NCBI GenBank assembly: GCA_024362935.1
Contig: JANCRA010000017.1
Span: 62,001-126,000 of the forward strand
Direction of reading: 5' to 3'
Origin: Setophaga petechia
Taxonomy: Eukaryota; Chordata; Aves; Passeriformes; Parulidae
DNA: 64,000 nt
Below, one piece after another: positions 50,401-62,904 of the stretch (positions are counted from its first letter, which is position 1; every line of letters starts with the position of its first letter). The notes beneath the pieces were generated by a model. The model searched no databases, had not been told where the DNA came from, and saw only the letters and a program-made list of their open reading frames with translations. Position numbers and translations under genes: made by a program.

Positions 50401-51656
50401 GGGCAAGGGCTTTGTGGGAGCAGGGGTCATCGGGGCCTGTGTCCTGAAACAGACCCAGGAAAAGGAGCAGATCCTGCTGCCTTCTGCTACTGCTGATCCG
50501 AGCAGCAAGTCCCCTGGCAGTTCCTTCAGGGAACTTCACACAAAGGGCTTCCATCGTACTAGTGCTTGTGAGACCTTCTTGCTCCCCAGTTGTCCTGGAT
50601 TTTGGAGCATCTCAGCACTTGCGTCCATGGCCCTTCCTTCATGCCCAGCCTGCAGCAGTCACAGTCACTGCTGCCTCCCCCTTGCCGCAGCTCATTTGCC
50701 AAAGTGCTGCCAAAGGCAGCAGAGCTGGCTCAGGATCCCTGTTGGCTTCTGGTCTCTGGGATGAGCTTCAGAGGGACACTTGGAGCACTTCCTAAAGAGT
50801 TGCCCATGGGATGGGCGGTGGATTTGTCCTCCCCGGTGTCAGAGACTGAAATACAATAATTTATGGTTTAAACATTTTCATGGAAGACTTTTGCCTACCC
50901 CAGCAGAGCTGAGTTACAAAAGCTGCAGAGCTGACCGCCACACCCTGAATGGGGCTCTGAGAGGCCCTACAGGGTTCTCTGAGGAGGAGGAGATAAAGTA
51001 ACAGCTCAGGGGCATTCAGGAAGCACAAGCCAATGCCTTCAGGGTGGAGATGACAGCCCCAGGGCTATCACCACAGGTTCACTGCCAGGTTCACACAGAC
51101 CCTGGCACCAAAGCTGGGGGCAGAGAGGCTTTGGGGGAGTGTTGGAAAGCCTCTGGCGAGAGGCAGTGGCCGCCCATCCTCTGCTGGGCAGAGCAGCCCA
51201 GCTGTGGGGCCCTTCACCGGGGGAAAGCTTGTCCACAACAGAGGGGGTGATGTGCCCCATCAAAGGGCCCCCAAAGGGGTGCCCAGACCCCGCACCAGAG
51301 CCCTGCAGCACGATGCCGCAGACCCTCGGTGCAGCAAGGGACAGTGTCCAACTGGCCCCCCACAGGGGAGGCACCTGGGCGTTCCCACCTGCCCAAAGCG
51401 TGTGTGAATCCAGGGAATCCCTCACTCGTCAGGATGTGTGGCAGCGTGGTGTGGGACCCTCACCACCAAGGAGACCGGATGGAGGAGAGCAGCGAGACAC
51501 GGTGGGACCCTTGGACGGGTGATAAAGCTGTCACACATAACCCCCACCACCCATGCAGCCTTCTTTCTCCTCCTTTCTTTTCTCTTTATTTCTCTTGGCC
51601 TCTCTTACGATTCAATAAAATACACCAATTTAGCACAAATCACAGAACACCCGTCG
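47497..51656. other. Spacer, unit 5; no recognised gene
   Basis: Carries unit 2-like variants over its first kilobase and unit 1/3/4-like variants near 49294. The minus-strand frame 48834-48391 stays open. Confidence 0.6.
48712..48815. repeat. T-rich (TTTTG)n tract, unit 5
   Basis: 104-bp equivalent, unit 2-like. Confidence 0.85.
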
Positions 51657-52215
51657 CAGCTGACAAATGGCATTTCTTGCAGATTGCTACGGCCGCACTG
51701 CTGATCCACGAATACACAAGAACCGATTTCAGCTGAAGAATGTCATTTATTACAAATTGCTACACCCAATTGTTGACAATATAGAACGATACAAATCTCA
51801 TTTTAGGTTAAAACCAGGAATTTATTAGATTATTACAACCAGTCTGTGTAAAAATATACAAATACTAACTTCAGTTAACAAAACTAAATTTATTGCCAAC
51901 CTCCACAACAACTCACTATACACAAAGATCAATTAGGCACTTAACAATTTATTACATGTAACTACAAACGAACAAATAGCAACACAACTGCATATATAGG
52001 AAACAGAACTAAACACTGATATAACAACATCCATGTATACTTAGATAGAAATATACACACAGATGGAATTACAAACAAATATGTATCTATACACGTACAT
52101 ATATACAGAGCGTACATCCCTAAACACCACACTTACAGAAACAGTCCTATACAAACAGCAACCCACAAACGTGCACATCCAAATGATAATGCATCTCTAG
52201 ACATTTCTACATAAC
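51657..52215. repeat. AT-rich degenerate minisatellite, unit 5
   Basis: Same tract, unit 2-like at aaccgattt. Confidence 0.6.
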
Positions 52216-52278
52216 AGACATGTCTGGAGATGGATAGACATGTCTATCCAAATGGATAATCCAGTTCTAGACATGTCT
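52216..52278. promoter_or_regulatory. p53-family half-site cluster, unit 5
   Basis: Half-sites at 52216, 52236 and 52269, unchanged. Confidence 0.45.
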
Positions 52279-53430
52279 ACACGGAGCTCAAAGCAGAGGG
52301 ATCCCAGCTGCCCCATCCTCAACGCCTCTCGCTCGGTCTCCTCCTGCCGTGCAGAGCAGCTCTCCTGGACAGGGACAGCAGATGGCACATCTGGCAAGCA
52401 AAGGGAACACTGAGTGAGTACGGGGACGTTTCCCTTGGCAGCAGCTGCACTTCCATCAGAGCCTCCCCAGGGGGGTCAGAAAGAGAAAGCAGCCGAGCGG
52501 GCCAGGCTGTGGTGAGCGCAGCCGCGGCGGGACTGTCCCGCAGCCCCGGCAGCCCGGCACAGCCGGCACAGCTGCCGGGCCCTGCCGGCACAGCTGCCTT
52601 GCCCAAGGACAGCCCCTGTGCCAGCCGGGGCAGCTGCGCTGAGCAGCCCCAGCACGGGCAGGGCCCGCTCCTGCCCCGCCGGGCAGTGCCCACGGCCACA
52701 GCCCACGGCACCCTCGGCCCCACCTGCCTGCCCGGGCCTGTGGCCTCAGCCGGGCTCTCTCCAGGCTGGCAGCAGCAGGTCCCCGTCCACTGCTCTTGCT
52801 CTTGGCCTTCAGCTCCTCCCTGCTGGCTCCCGTCAGTCTCCGGCTGTCCTCGAGGCCTTCATGGCAGCTGTGGCAAAAAGTGGAGGCTCTGGAATTGCTT
52901 CCAAAGCCTGGCAGGGCTGCAGCCCCGGAGCCCTCAGTGCTCCCTGCTGGCCCCCTCCACCCCCTCAGCCCCGCCATGCTCTGGGTGAACCCCCAGCCCC
53001 CTTCAGTTTCTTCAGCCCCTCACAGTCCTCTCACGCCCCTCAGTCCCTTCTGAGCCATCCCGTCCCCTGAGACACAGAGCCTGTGCCACTTCCCTGTCAC
53101 CTCAGCGCCACCATGGCCCTCGGCTGCCCCACAGCCCTCAGCCCCAGCAGCAGCAGCTCAGGGTCACCGTCCCTTCAGCGCCACCGCCCCCTCAGCCCCC
53201 TCTGTCTCACCGTCCTTCAGCAGCTCCTCAGGGGACAGCGCCTGGGGCCAGCGGCAGCTCCCACCGCTCCAGGGACAGCCGGGGCTGCCAGTGCTGCTCC
53301 GCCCGGCCCGACCGCCAGCTCGGGCCCAGCACAGGGACAAGGGGGCACCGGGGGAAAAGCAAAAAGTGAAAAAGGCAGCCGAGGGGGGAAAGAACTACAA
53401 ATGCAGCCTAGGCCTACACCAACAGCAATC

Positions 53431-53509
53431 TATCCATCAATCTCTCCATTTAAACATTCCTATTCCTCTTACTATATAACTATACACATTTATAAAGCTA
53501 ACTTCATAC

Positions 53510-53550
<41 letters not shown>

Positions 53551-53787
53551 CATATTTTACTCTACACATATCAAAATCTAAGCCTGAAAATCTATAAATG
53601 TAAATAGATAATAAAATATAATTATAGCCCATCTATAACTATATACATATCCACATTTAACTATACAGATCTATCAATATATGTGCATATAAAGTGAACA
53701 CTATCATCTACAAATGGAACGATAACCACTAATAAATAGAACCATAGAACTCTATAAACACATCTACAAACAGAGGAGTTCTACCTG
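53431..53787. repeat. AT-rich tract with (TA)13, unit 6
   Basis: Same tract; the TA run is 26 bp at 53519-53544. Confidence 0.9.
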
Positions 53788-54253
53788 CCCGATGGTCACA
53801 GGCTCTCCCCTGCCTCTTCCTGCCCTGCAGGGCAGCCCTCCCGGAGACGTTGGTCACACGGCATCTGGGGAGCAAAGGGAACGCTCAGTCAATATTGGCC
53901 CTTCTGCACCTTTCCCTTGGGCAGCAACTGTCCTTCTACCAGGGGCTGTCAAAGATGGCCTGAAAGGCAGACTCTCACTTGGCAATTTGAAGCAATGTGC
54001 CCTTAAAAGAACAGGGCCCATTCCAAGTGTTCAAAGTGGGCTTCAAAACATTGAAGTATCTCGATAAAGTCTCAGCCCCCGCAGTGCAAAGGGCACCCAG
54101 GAGAGCTTGAAACACAGACTGTCCCAGCTGCCACAAGGAAGCCCAGCCTCGTTCTTTCTCTGAGCTGACAGAGAGACCTCAGTCCTCTCACTGAAATGGC
54201 TGAAGCTGAGGGTGCTGGGAGCTGAGTCATGAACCGGCTCCATTACCTGCCAT

Positions 54254-57200
54254 CTACAAACTGCCCTCTGCAGGGAGCAGCAGCTGCTCCAACTCGACCA
54301 GCAGCTCTGGCAGGAAGGGCTGGGAGGGACAGAGCTCCCTACGAGGCCTGCAGGCTGCACCAGCTTAGCTAAGGAATGGATCCAAAGTGCTCCTTCTCTC
54401 CTCTTAGGCCTCCCTAATCAGGGGTCATTCAAGCTTTTCCTTCTGATACTGGAGTTCCTGTGATTTTTCAATTGGTTGGCCTCTGATGTTGTGCTCGTTG
54501 CTTTTCTTGTGGGTCAGGACCAATACCAGCAGACTGGTACTATATTCAGTCAGTGATTTGGACTTCTGCCCTGACTTTTTGCTCTTTTTTTCCCCTGTTC
54601 CTTCAAGAGTCGCTCAGCCCGGCCTCCCCTGGCACCCTGCAGCAAATTTATCCAGCAACTTCAGCACAAAACTGGGACACCCGGCTCGGCGGCGCAACTC
54701 CCACAAGGTCAGGTTTATTCCCTGCTCTCGCGCCCCAGCAGAGGACTCGGTGTCAGAGCCTCTGGAGAAGCGTGGAGGGCAGGGCTCAGGGAGGTTGTGC
54801 CAGTGCAGGATTTGAACTAAAGGCACCAGGAAGCGCCAACCCTGCCCAGAGCAGCCATCTCCCAGCTCTCTGAACCAGTGTGGGCTCTGTCCTTACCAGG
54901 CTCCTCGGGCTCCTGCGAACTGTTCCTGCAGCTCTCGCTGCCAGATGCGGCTTCCTCTGCTGCAGCTCTGTTCACAGGCTCCCCTCCTGAAGAATCAGGG
55001 GCAACACCAACATTGTCCTGAGCAGAAAAACAGAAAGAAAGGAACCCAAAGATCACTCACGATTTTGCTGGAATCATATCGGGCATACAATGACTCTCCT
55101 TCTCCACTCCCAAAGGCCATGGAGCACAGAGGAGGGAACACTGCCCACACGGTTCACATGACAAGCCTTTTAAACTCAGGACTCGGGGGGCCAAGGTGAA
55201 AGTGAAGCTCTTACAAAATGACCTTTGAGACAAAACACAAACACACAAAACCAGAAGACACCAAGTCAGGGGACGTGCCCCCACGCTCTGACCCTGCCTT
55301 ATCCCAGAGCTGTGAGAAATCAGCCAGCACACAGCCAGGGGCTCTCCTTGCTGCCAGCCCTGCTGCCAGAAAGGGCAGAGCTCGCCGCCAGCCCTGCCCA
55401 GGGCTGTGCGCTGCAAACGCACAGGCCAAGCACACATTTCTGCCTGGGCGTCTCAGCACCCCCAGCCAACCGCTCACACAACCCATCACAAGGTGCTGCT
55501 TCTCGGAGCCCTCTGCTGCTGCCCCACGGGTGTCATCCAGGCAAACATTTCTGCACCCAGGCTATTTCCACGATCGCATTTGTGATCAGTGGCAAAAATC
55601 TGTAAATCGTTAGGGTGGGGAAAAAAAAGCAACCCAAAAGACCGGAAAAGCCAGACAACCAAGCAGTGTTTCTATTCCACCGAGGAACTAAATGTTCACA
55701 ATGAAGCAAATTAACTTTGGACACGAAGATATTCTCACTGTGACCAGTTCCGGAATATTCATCTCTTCTGCCATAGCCCGTCCATCAGAACCCTAAAGAC
55801 TCTAAAGATGGTTCCGAGCCTGCAATGTTTCCTTTTGTTATGGAATAAAATGCTCCTCTAAACTGCCGTGTGTGACTTTACAGAAGACAAAAGTCATGCC
55901 ACTTGAGAATAAGGTATTGGTAAATCCAAAAAAACACACTCTGCCCCTTGAGTCATAATCACAAATGTACTGCAGGCAATGGGTCAGCACACCAACAGAG
56001 AGAGAGACATTCTCTGGCCAACACGTGTAATAATCTGCAAAAGGACAGGGAGCTGCAGCTGCAGCCCAGCCCCAGCCACGGCTCTGGCAGCGCCTACACG
56101 CACGGCAGGGCTCACACAGCAGCAGCAGCAGCAGCTGCAGCCCTTGCTTTGCCTTGGCCTTCCCACCCAAAAGAGGCACAGCCCACATCTGCTGCAGCTG
56201 CAACAGAGGCACCTCTGGCATGCCCCTCCCCACACGGGACACTTGGCGCCTTCAGTGCCACTTCTCCAAACGCTCTTCTCCTCTTTCCCAGCAAGTAAAA
56301 CCTCTTCTTCATCCCCTCTTTTAGAAATCTTTCTTTACCAAGAATAATTCAATAACTAAATCATGATGAAATAAGTTCAATTAAAGAAGCCTCTGCTTCT
56401 CAGCCGTGTAACAGGGTTCAAAAGCGCTCAGTCCAGCCCCTTTTATCCCCATCCAATGGAATTACCTGCGCAGAGGGAGATCTTTCAGACAGGGACCTCC
56501 TGATCTCCCGAATCATCTTCTCCACAGCAAGGCCCAGATCTGCCGGTGGCCATTCCTCCTCCCCAGGGGCGTTCTGTGCTGCACAAGCCGCACTGCCGGG
56601 TGCAGCGCTGCGCCCTGAAGTGCCCGGGGTGGCTGCAAGAATCCAAACACATTGGTCAGGCTCCACAACGTGGCCGTGGGACACAGAGCTCTAGCGCTGC
56701 TGTGGATCAAACATGACGGGAAGCACACAGCACAAGCAGGCAGAGAATCTTTTGGCCTCCTAGCTGCCCCTGCCTAGTAGGCTTGACAACTTCTGGCCGA
56801 GAATGACAGAGCCTTGTGGAAAACTACTTCAAAACGGTCACTTTTCACGACCTTTTGGAAAAACAAGGCTACAACTCTTTTCCTACCTCGCGAGTCGCAG
56901 GCTGGGGGCTGCTGCTCCCTGTGGAGCTGCTGGAAGCGGCAGGGCTGCATGGCCAGCACCTCCCGCTCGGCCGGAGGCAGCTGCTCCCCGTGGAGCTCCT
57001 GCGAGCGGCTGCGGGGCCCCTCCGGCCCGAGCGGCAGAGGCCGCTCCCCGTGCAACCCGAGCAAGTGGCAGGGCGGGATGCCGAGCACCTCCCGCTCGGC
57101 GGGCAGCGGCCGCTCCCCGTAGAGCTCCTGGAAGCGGCTCGGCCCCTCCCGCCGGGCCGGCAGCGGCCGCTCCCTGTGCAGCAGGTGGAAGCCGCAGGGC

Positions 57201-57874
57201 GGGCGCCGGGCGAGCAGCGGCCGCTCCCCGGGGCGCTGCTGCAGGCGGCCGGGCCGGGGGCTGCGCAGCTCCCGCCCGTCCGGCAGCGTCCGCTCCCTGT
57301 GCAGCAGGAGGAAGCCGCTGGGCGGGCGCCCGGCCGGCAGCGGCGGCCGCTCCCTGGGCAGCGGCGTGAAGCGCCCGCGCCGCCCGGCCGCCTGCAGCGG
57401 CCGCGCCCCGGGGCGCTGCTGGGAGCCGCAGGGCGGGCGCCCGCGGCCCTCCCGGCCCGCCGCTGGCCGCTGCCTGTTGGCCGCGCTCCGGCGCTTGATG
57501 CGGAGCAGGAGGTCGGGGCGGTCGCGGCGAAAGCAGGGGTTGCTGTAGTGGAGCCAGGCCCCGGCATCGCCCGGCGCAGCCGAGCCGAGCCAGCCCGGCA
57601 CCTTGCGGAAGCCGTAGCGGTAGAGCTGCCGCACGAAGCTGCGGAACTGCGTGGCCCTGAAGGTGGGCGGCACCGGGGCCGGCCCGTGGCCACGGCCCCT
57701 GTGGGCGTGGCCCGAGCTGAGCAGCTCCCGCTCCAAGAGGGAGCGGTCGAGGAGCAGCCCCTGGGCGCGGCTGTCCCAGCGCACGGAGCAGACGCGGGGG
57801 CTGTTCACCAGGCGCCAGAGCTTGGCGGGGAAGGTGCCGGCGCTGAGCCCGGCGGGCAGCGGCAGCTCCGCCAT
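54254..57874 (-). CDS. HSF5-like: HSF5-like heat shock factor, unit 6 (458 aa model)
   Basis: Exons: 57874-56887, 56632-56466, 55017-54897, 54354-54254. The predicted protein matches the unit 3 and 4 copies. The promoter-side GGCTC tract has only 7 copies, the closest to unit 1's 6. As in unit 4, the upstream frame is open (to 58327), because 10 and 7 copies differ by a multiple of three bases. Confidence 0.72.
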
Positions 57875-58077
57875 GGCGTCGATCGCCGACTGCGGCCACA
57901 ACGCCCGCGGCGCAACGGCCGCGGCTGCGCCGGCGGCGCGCGGCCTCAGGGGAGCGCTGCGCTCGGGCCCGCGCGCGCCCAGCGCGGCCCCAGCGCGGGC
58001 CGGACTGGGCGGGGACGAGCGCGGCAGAGCCGCGGCTGCGGGCACTGCGCGGGCGGGGCGGCTCCGGGGCGGGCCGG

Positions 58078-58112
58078 GCTCGGCTCGGCTCGGCTCGGCT
58101 CGGCTCGGCTCG
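58078..58112. repeat. (GCTCG)7 pentanucleotide microsatellite, unit 6
   Basis: Seven copies, four fewer than unit 5, which explains the 20-bp shorter unit. Confidence 0.93.
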
Positions 58113-58122
58113 GCACAGCACG

Positions 58123-61100
58123 GCAGGTTATCCCCACGCTGCATCCCGTGCCTGGGTAACCGTCGGTGACAGAGAGGAAGGACATTGCTCTGTCTTGGCT
58201 GCGGAAAGGATGAAAAGGGGCGATTAGGACCTGCCCCTTCCTCCCGCACACATTCATTTGGGCTCCTTTTCAGCAGACTAGCTGGTTTTATCTCACTGTG
58301 TCTGCCTGTCTTTGGCAGAGTTGGCACATCTCTCGTGAATTGGAGTCAGCTACAGCAACAGGAAGGGGCAGCAGTTTTGTCAGCATTGATACCAAAGCCA
58401 AAGTGGGGCCCCATGGATGGATGTTGCTTTCTTCAAGGGATTTTTGGCCTAGAGTCATAGCAAACTCACACTGGTGTCTTCCCAAACGGCGTTGCCTTTT
58501 TTATTTCCACAGGAATCACCTCTTCTTTTTCTTCCCCCCATCTGGGGAGAGCTGCAATGCAGATGCCTCCTGCAGCCAACTCTTGTCACTGTACACTGAC
58601 CAAGAAGATCTTGCAGTGGAGAGAGGCTTCCTAGAGCTGCTGTGGAGAGCTGAAGGGGGAAGCTTTGTCCCTTAGTCTTGAAGTCTTGTTGGGGAGCTGC
58701 TCGTGCTCTGGGGCACAGACACCAGTGGTGTTCATCCAAGCCTTGCCGGTTCGTTCCTGTAAAGAAAGAAAGAAAGTGTACGGACGCCAGATAGAGCAAA
58801 AAGGTGTACGGGAGGGAGACGGGGAAAAGGAGAGGGGTAATAGAGAAAGGAGCCCTGCAGAGGCAGAGATCAATCTTCATGGAGATAATGATCAATGCTC
58901 AGTTGATTGCAAATCTCAGGGTACATTTGTATGGTAATGCAGGGTTCAGCAACGCGAGAATACATATAACTGGTTACAAAGTGTTATGTATCGACAAAGA
59001 GCTAACCTATGTTTGGTCACGTACATAGATTGGCAAAAGTGTCAGCAGGACATTCTGCCCCATATCTTCTCTTCACATCCTTAGAACATCTTGCTTCACA
59101 TCTCTTTTCCTGGGGTACATCTTGGCCAACTTCTTCATATTGTTTGCCCAAGGGCAGCATGTTTCTGCTATAAGGCACGTATGCAGGGTTGTGCAGCTTG
59201 CTTCTATCCAGTGTCTGCTCAAAATGCTCTCTACATTCCTGAGCTTCCTGACACACCCCAGAGACTTTGGGGTTGTCATATTGGCAAACAAATTTCAGTC
59301 TGGGAACTTTTTGACATTCTTCAATTACTCGCGTGGGGTTTTTTGTTGTTTTGTTTTGGTTTGGTTTGGTTTTTTGTTGGTTTTTTTTTTTTGTTGTTTG
59401 TTTTGTTTTGTTTTGTTTTGTTGGTTTTTGTTTTTTGTTTTCCTCCAGAACAACTGTCATAATGTAATGCTTCCAGAGAATCTTTTCCTACTTTTTGGGG
59501 AACTTCCTTTTGCTCCCGTCCCAGATCAGGCCAATTCCCAGGGCTCCTTCCCAAAGTGAGCTGTAGCCCATGGCCTCCACTCCCCAGCTGGAACAGAAGG
59601 AAGCACAGAGTTTGCTGTTGTGGGAGGGGAGCTTCTCTTTCCTGCCTGCTTTCCCTTTGGCACAGGTTGGTGTGTGCTCATTTGATAAAGGCAGCTTTAA
59701 ACTCTGAAGCAATTGCGTTTCAAACTGCTCCCTTCTCAAGCTCCTCTGTGGGTATCCTTGGACAAAAGGCCTCTTGCTGGGAGCTCCCAGTGGGCAGCTG
59801 AAGGAAGGAGATTGATATTTCAGGGTTGTGACTGCTGAAAGCAGCTGGTTTCTGGAGGTGTCCAGCGCTGGGAGTGGCTTCTTTTCTCACCTGCCTGCAG
59901 AAAATGAAGTCGCAAAGTGGGCATTTCATTTGTCGGGATGGCCACCAGGGCTGTTTGCCAAGAGGTGGGCTGGCAGAGAGGCAGGTCTCGTGCTAAACTG
60001 GCTGTGTGTTTGTTTTGATGGTGGGGAGCATCAGAGATGCAGACACAGACAGCAGCTGAAGGAACAGTGTGATTTACTGTAATGCAAAAGTGGAAAAAAG
60101 AGTCAGGAAAGGATAAGCTAAGCAACGCACCTCAGCATTATTACAAAAGGGTGCCTCTGGTGATTAAGGAAGATACATCACCAGGTACCCCAATGCTTTG
60201 CCGTTCATCCAGAGCTACACATCAGCTGGGGGAAGCTGTCCCAGCCAAGCCCTGCAGAGGCACGGCCGGGAACCGGGAAATCCTGCGGTGCCTCCGCCTT
60301 TGGCGGCCACGAGGCTTCCGAGTGCGCTGTGAGAGTAGCCCGGCTCTGATAGTGCTGCACGAGCAATGTGCCAGAGCTTCTGCTGGGGGGACAGCTGGTT
60401 TCGTTCTCCTCTTGGTTTTCTCCCCGAGCCTGCCCAGGAACCAAGGGAGCCGGCTTGGAGCCAGCGCCCCCCAGGCAGGGCCAGATGTGGCCTGGTCCAG
60501 ATTCTAAATGCTGGAAGCTTTCCCCAGGGAGTGGAGACCTCGATCCTACTGCTAACTACGCTTTGTTGATGGGTGGGCACGTAGATCCAATTGCTGTTTG
60601 TGTCCTTACAAAGTGCACCAGTAGGGTTGAGTTGCTGAGCACGTGCACAGTTCCATGCAATGCCTTGTGTTCCTGGAAGCTGTACATCCCATTGTCTCCT
60701 CTGCAGAAGACACGGGATATGACAACAAGGCCAAGTTGTTACCTACTTTTATTTCCTCAGAACTTGTTAGACAATATTTTTTCAAAGGACTGCGTTTGCC
60801 TCTCCTCAGCTTTCTTATTTGAAGCAGAGAGCTGAAGGAGTTTCAGGCCTGTGAGTGCCTGATCTCTCTTTCCCTCAAAAGGCTCTGCCTCTCAGAGCCC
60901 CGGTTACCTGCCGGTGCTTTGGCACGGGAATCATTCATTCCTTAAACTCCATTCCCTAAACACAAGTGGACTTCAACTGCAAAGCCTCTCTTTGCAGTGG
61001 GATTGCTTTTGCCCTGCAGCCTCCATGGGCAAGGGCTTTGTGGGAGCAGGGGTCATCAGGGCCTGTGTCCTGAAACAGACCCAGGAAAAGGAGCAGATCC

Positions 61101-62282
61101 TGCTGCCTTCTGCTACTGCTGATCCGAGCAGCAAGTCCCCTGGCAGTTCCTTCAGGGAACTTCACACAAAGGGCTTCCATCGTACTAGTGCTTGTGAGAC
61201 CTTCTTGCTCCCCAGTTGTCCTGGATTTTGGAGCATCTCAGCACTTGCGTCCATGGCCCTTCCTTCATGCCCAGCCTGCAGCAGTCACAGTCACTGCTGC
61301 CTCCCCCTTGCCGCAGCTCATTTGCCAAAGTGCTGCCAAAGGCAGCAGAGCTGGCTCAGGATCCCTGTTGGCTTCTGGTCTCTGGGATGAGCTTCAGAGG
61401 GACACTTGGAGCACTTCCTAAAGAGTTGCCCATGGGATGGGCGGTGGATTTGTCCTCCCCGGTGTCAGAGACTGAAATACAATAATTTATGGTTTAAACA
61501 TTTTCATGGAAGACTTTTGCCTACCCCAGCAGAGCTGAGTTACAAAAGCTGCAGAGCTGACCGCCACACCCTGAATGGGGCTCTGAGAGGCCCTACAGGG
61601 TTCTCTGAGGAGGAGGAGATAAAGTAACAGCTCAGGGGCATTCAGGAAGCACAAGCCAATGCCTTCAGGGTGGAGATGACAGCCCCAGGGCTATCACCAC
61701 AGGTTCACTGCCAGGTTCACACAGACCCTGGCACCAAAGCTGGGGGCAGAGAGGCTTTGGGGGAGTGTTGGAAAGCCTCTGGCGAGAGGCAGTGGCCGCC
61801 CATCCTCTGCTGGGCAGAGCAGCCCAGCTGTGGGGCCCTTCACCGGGGGAAAGCTTGTCCACAACAGAGGGGGTGATGTGCCCCATCAAAGGGCCCCCAA
61901 AGGGGTGCCCAGACCCCGCACCAGAGCCCTGCAGCACGATGCCGCAGACCCTCGGTGCAGCAAGGGACAGTGTCCAACTGGCCCCCCACAGGGGAGGCAC
62001 CTGGGCGTTCCCACCTGCCCAAAGCGTGTGTGAATCCAGGGAATCCCTCACTCGTCAGGATGTGTGGCAGCGTGGTGTGGGACCCTCACCACCAAGGAGA
62101 CCGGATGGAGGAGAGCAGCGAGACACGGTGGGACCCTTGGACGGGTGATAAAGCTGTCACACATAACCCCCACCACCCATGCAGCCTTCTTTCTCCTCCT
62201 TTCTTTTCTCTTTATTTCTCTTGGCCTCTCTTACGATTCAATAAAATACACCAATTTAGCACAAATCACAGAACACCCGTCG
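58123..62282. other. Spacer, unit 6; no recognised gene
   Basis: Mosaic of unit 3/4-like and unit 2-like variants. The minus-strand frame 59460-59017 stays open. Confidence 0.6.
59338..59441. repeat. T-rich (TTTTG)n tract, unit 6
   Basis: 104-bp equivalent, unit 2-like. Confidence 0.85.
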
Positions 62283-62841
62283 CAGCTGACAAATGGCATT
62301 TCTTGCAGATTGCTACGGCCGCACTGCTGATCCACGAATACACAAGAATCGATTTCAGCTGAAGAATGTCATTTATTACAAATTGCTACACCCAATTGTT
62401 GACAATATAGAACGATACAAATCTCATTTTAGGTTAAAACCAGGAATTTATTAGATTATTACAACCAGTCTGTGTAAAAATATACAAATACTAACTTCAG
62501 TTAACAAAACTAAATTTATTGCCAACCTCCACAACAACTCACTATACACAAAGATCAATTAGGCACTTAACAATTTATTACATGTAACTACAAACGAACA
62601 AATAGCAACACAACTGCATATATAGGAAACAGAACTAAACACTGATATAACAACATCCATGTATACTTAGATAGAAATATACACACAGATGGAATTACAA
62701 ACAAATATGTATCTATACACGTACATATATACAGAGCGTACATCCCTAAACACCACACTTACAGAAACAGTCCTATACAAACAGCAACCCACAAACGTGC
62801 ACATCCAAATGATAATGCATCTCTAGACATTTCTACATAAC
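62283..62841. repeat. AT-rich degenerate minisatellite, unit 6
   Basis: Same tract, unit 1-like at aatcgattt but unit 2-like at acacagatgg. Confidence 0.6.
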
Positions 62842-62904
62842 AGACATGTCTGGAGATGGATAGACATGTCTATCCAAATGGATAATCCAGTTCTAGACAT
62901 GTCT
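62842..62904. promoter_or_regulatory. p53-family half-site cluster, unit 6
   Basis: Half-sites at 62842, 62862 and 62895, unchanged. Confidence 0.45.

Larger units (their letters stand above)
42567..53212. repeat. Tandem array unit 5 (10,646 bp)
   Basis: Fifth and longest copy. It is a mosaic: unit 2-like at 48085 and near 48446, unit 1/3/4-like at about 49294, and unit 6-like (gagacc) near 50571. Its gene alone carries Arg21-to-Cys in the DNA-binding domain. Confidence 0.97.
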
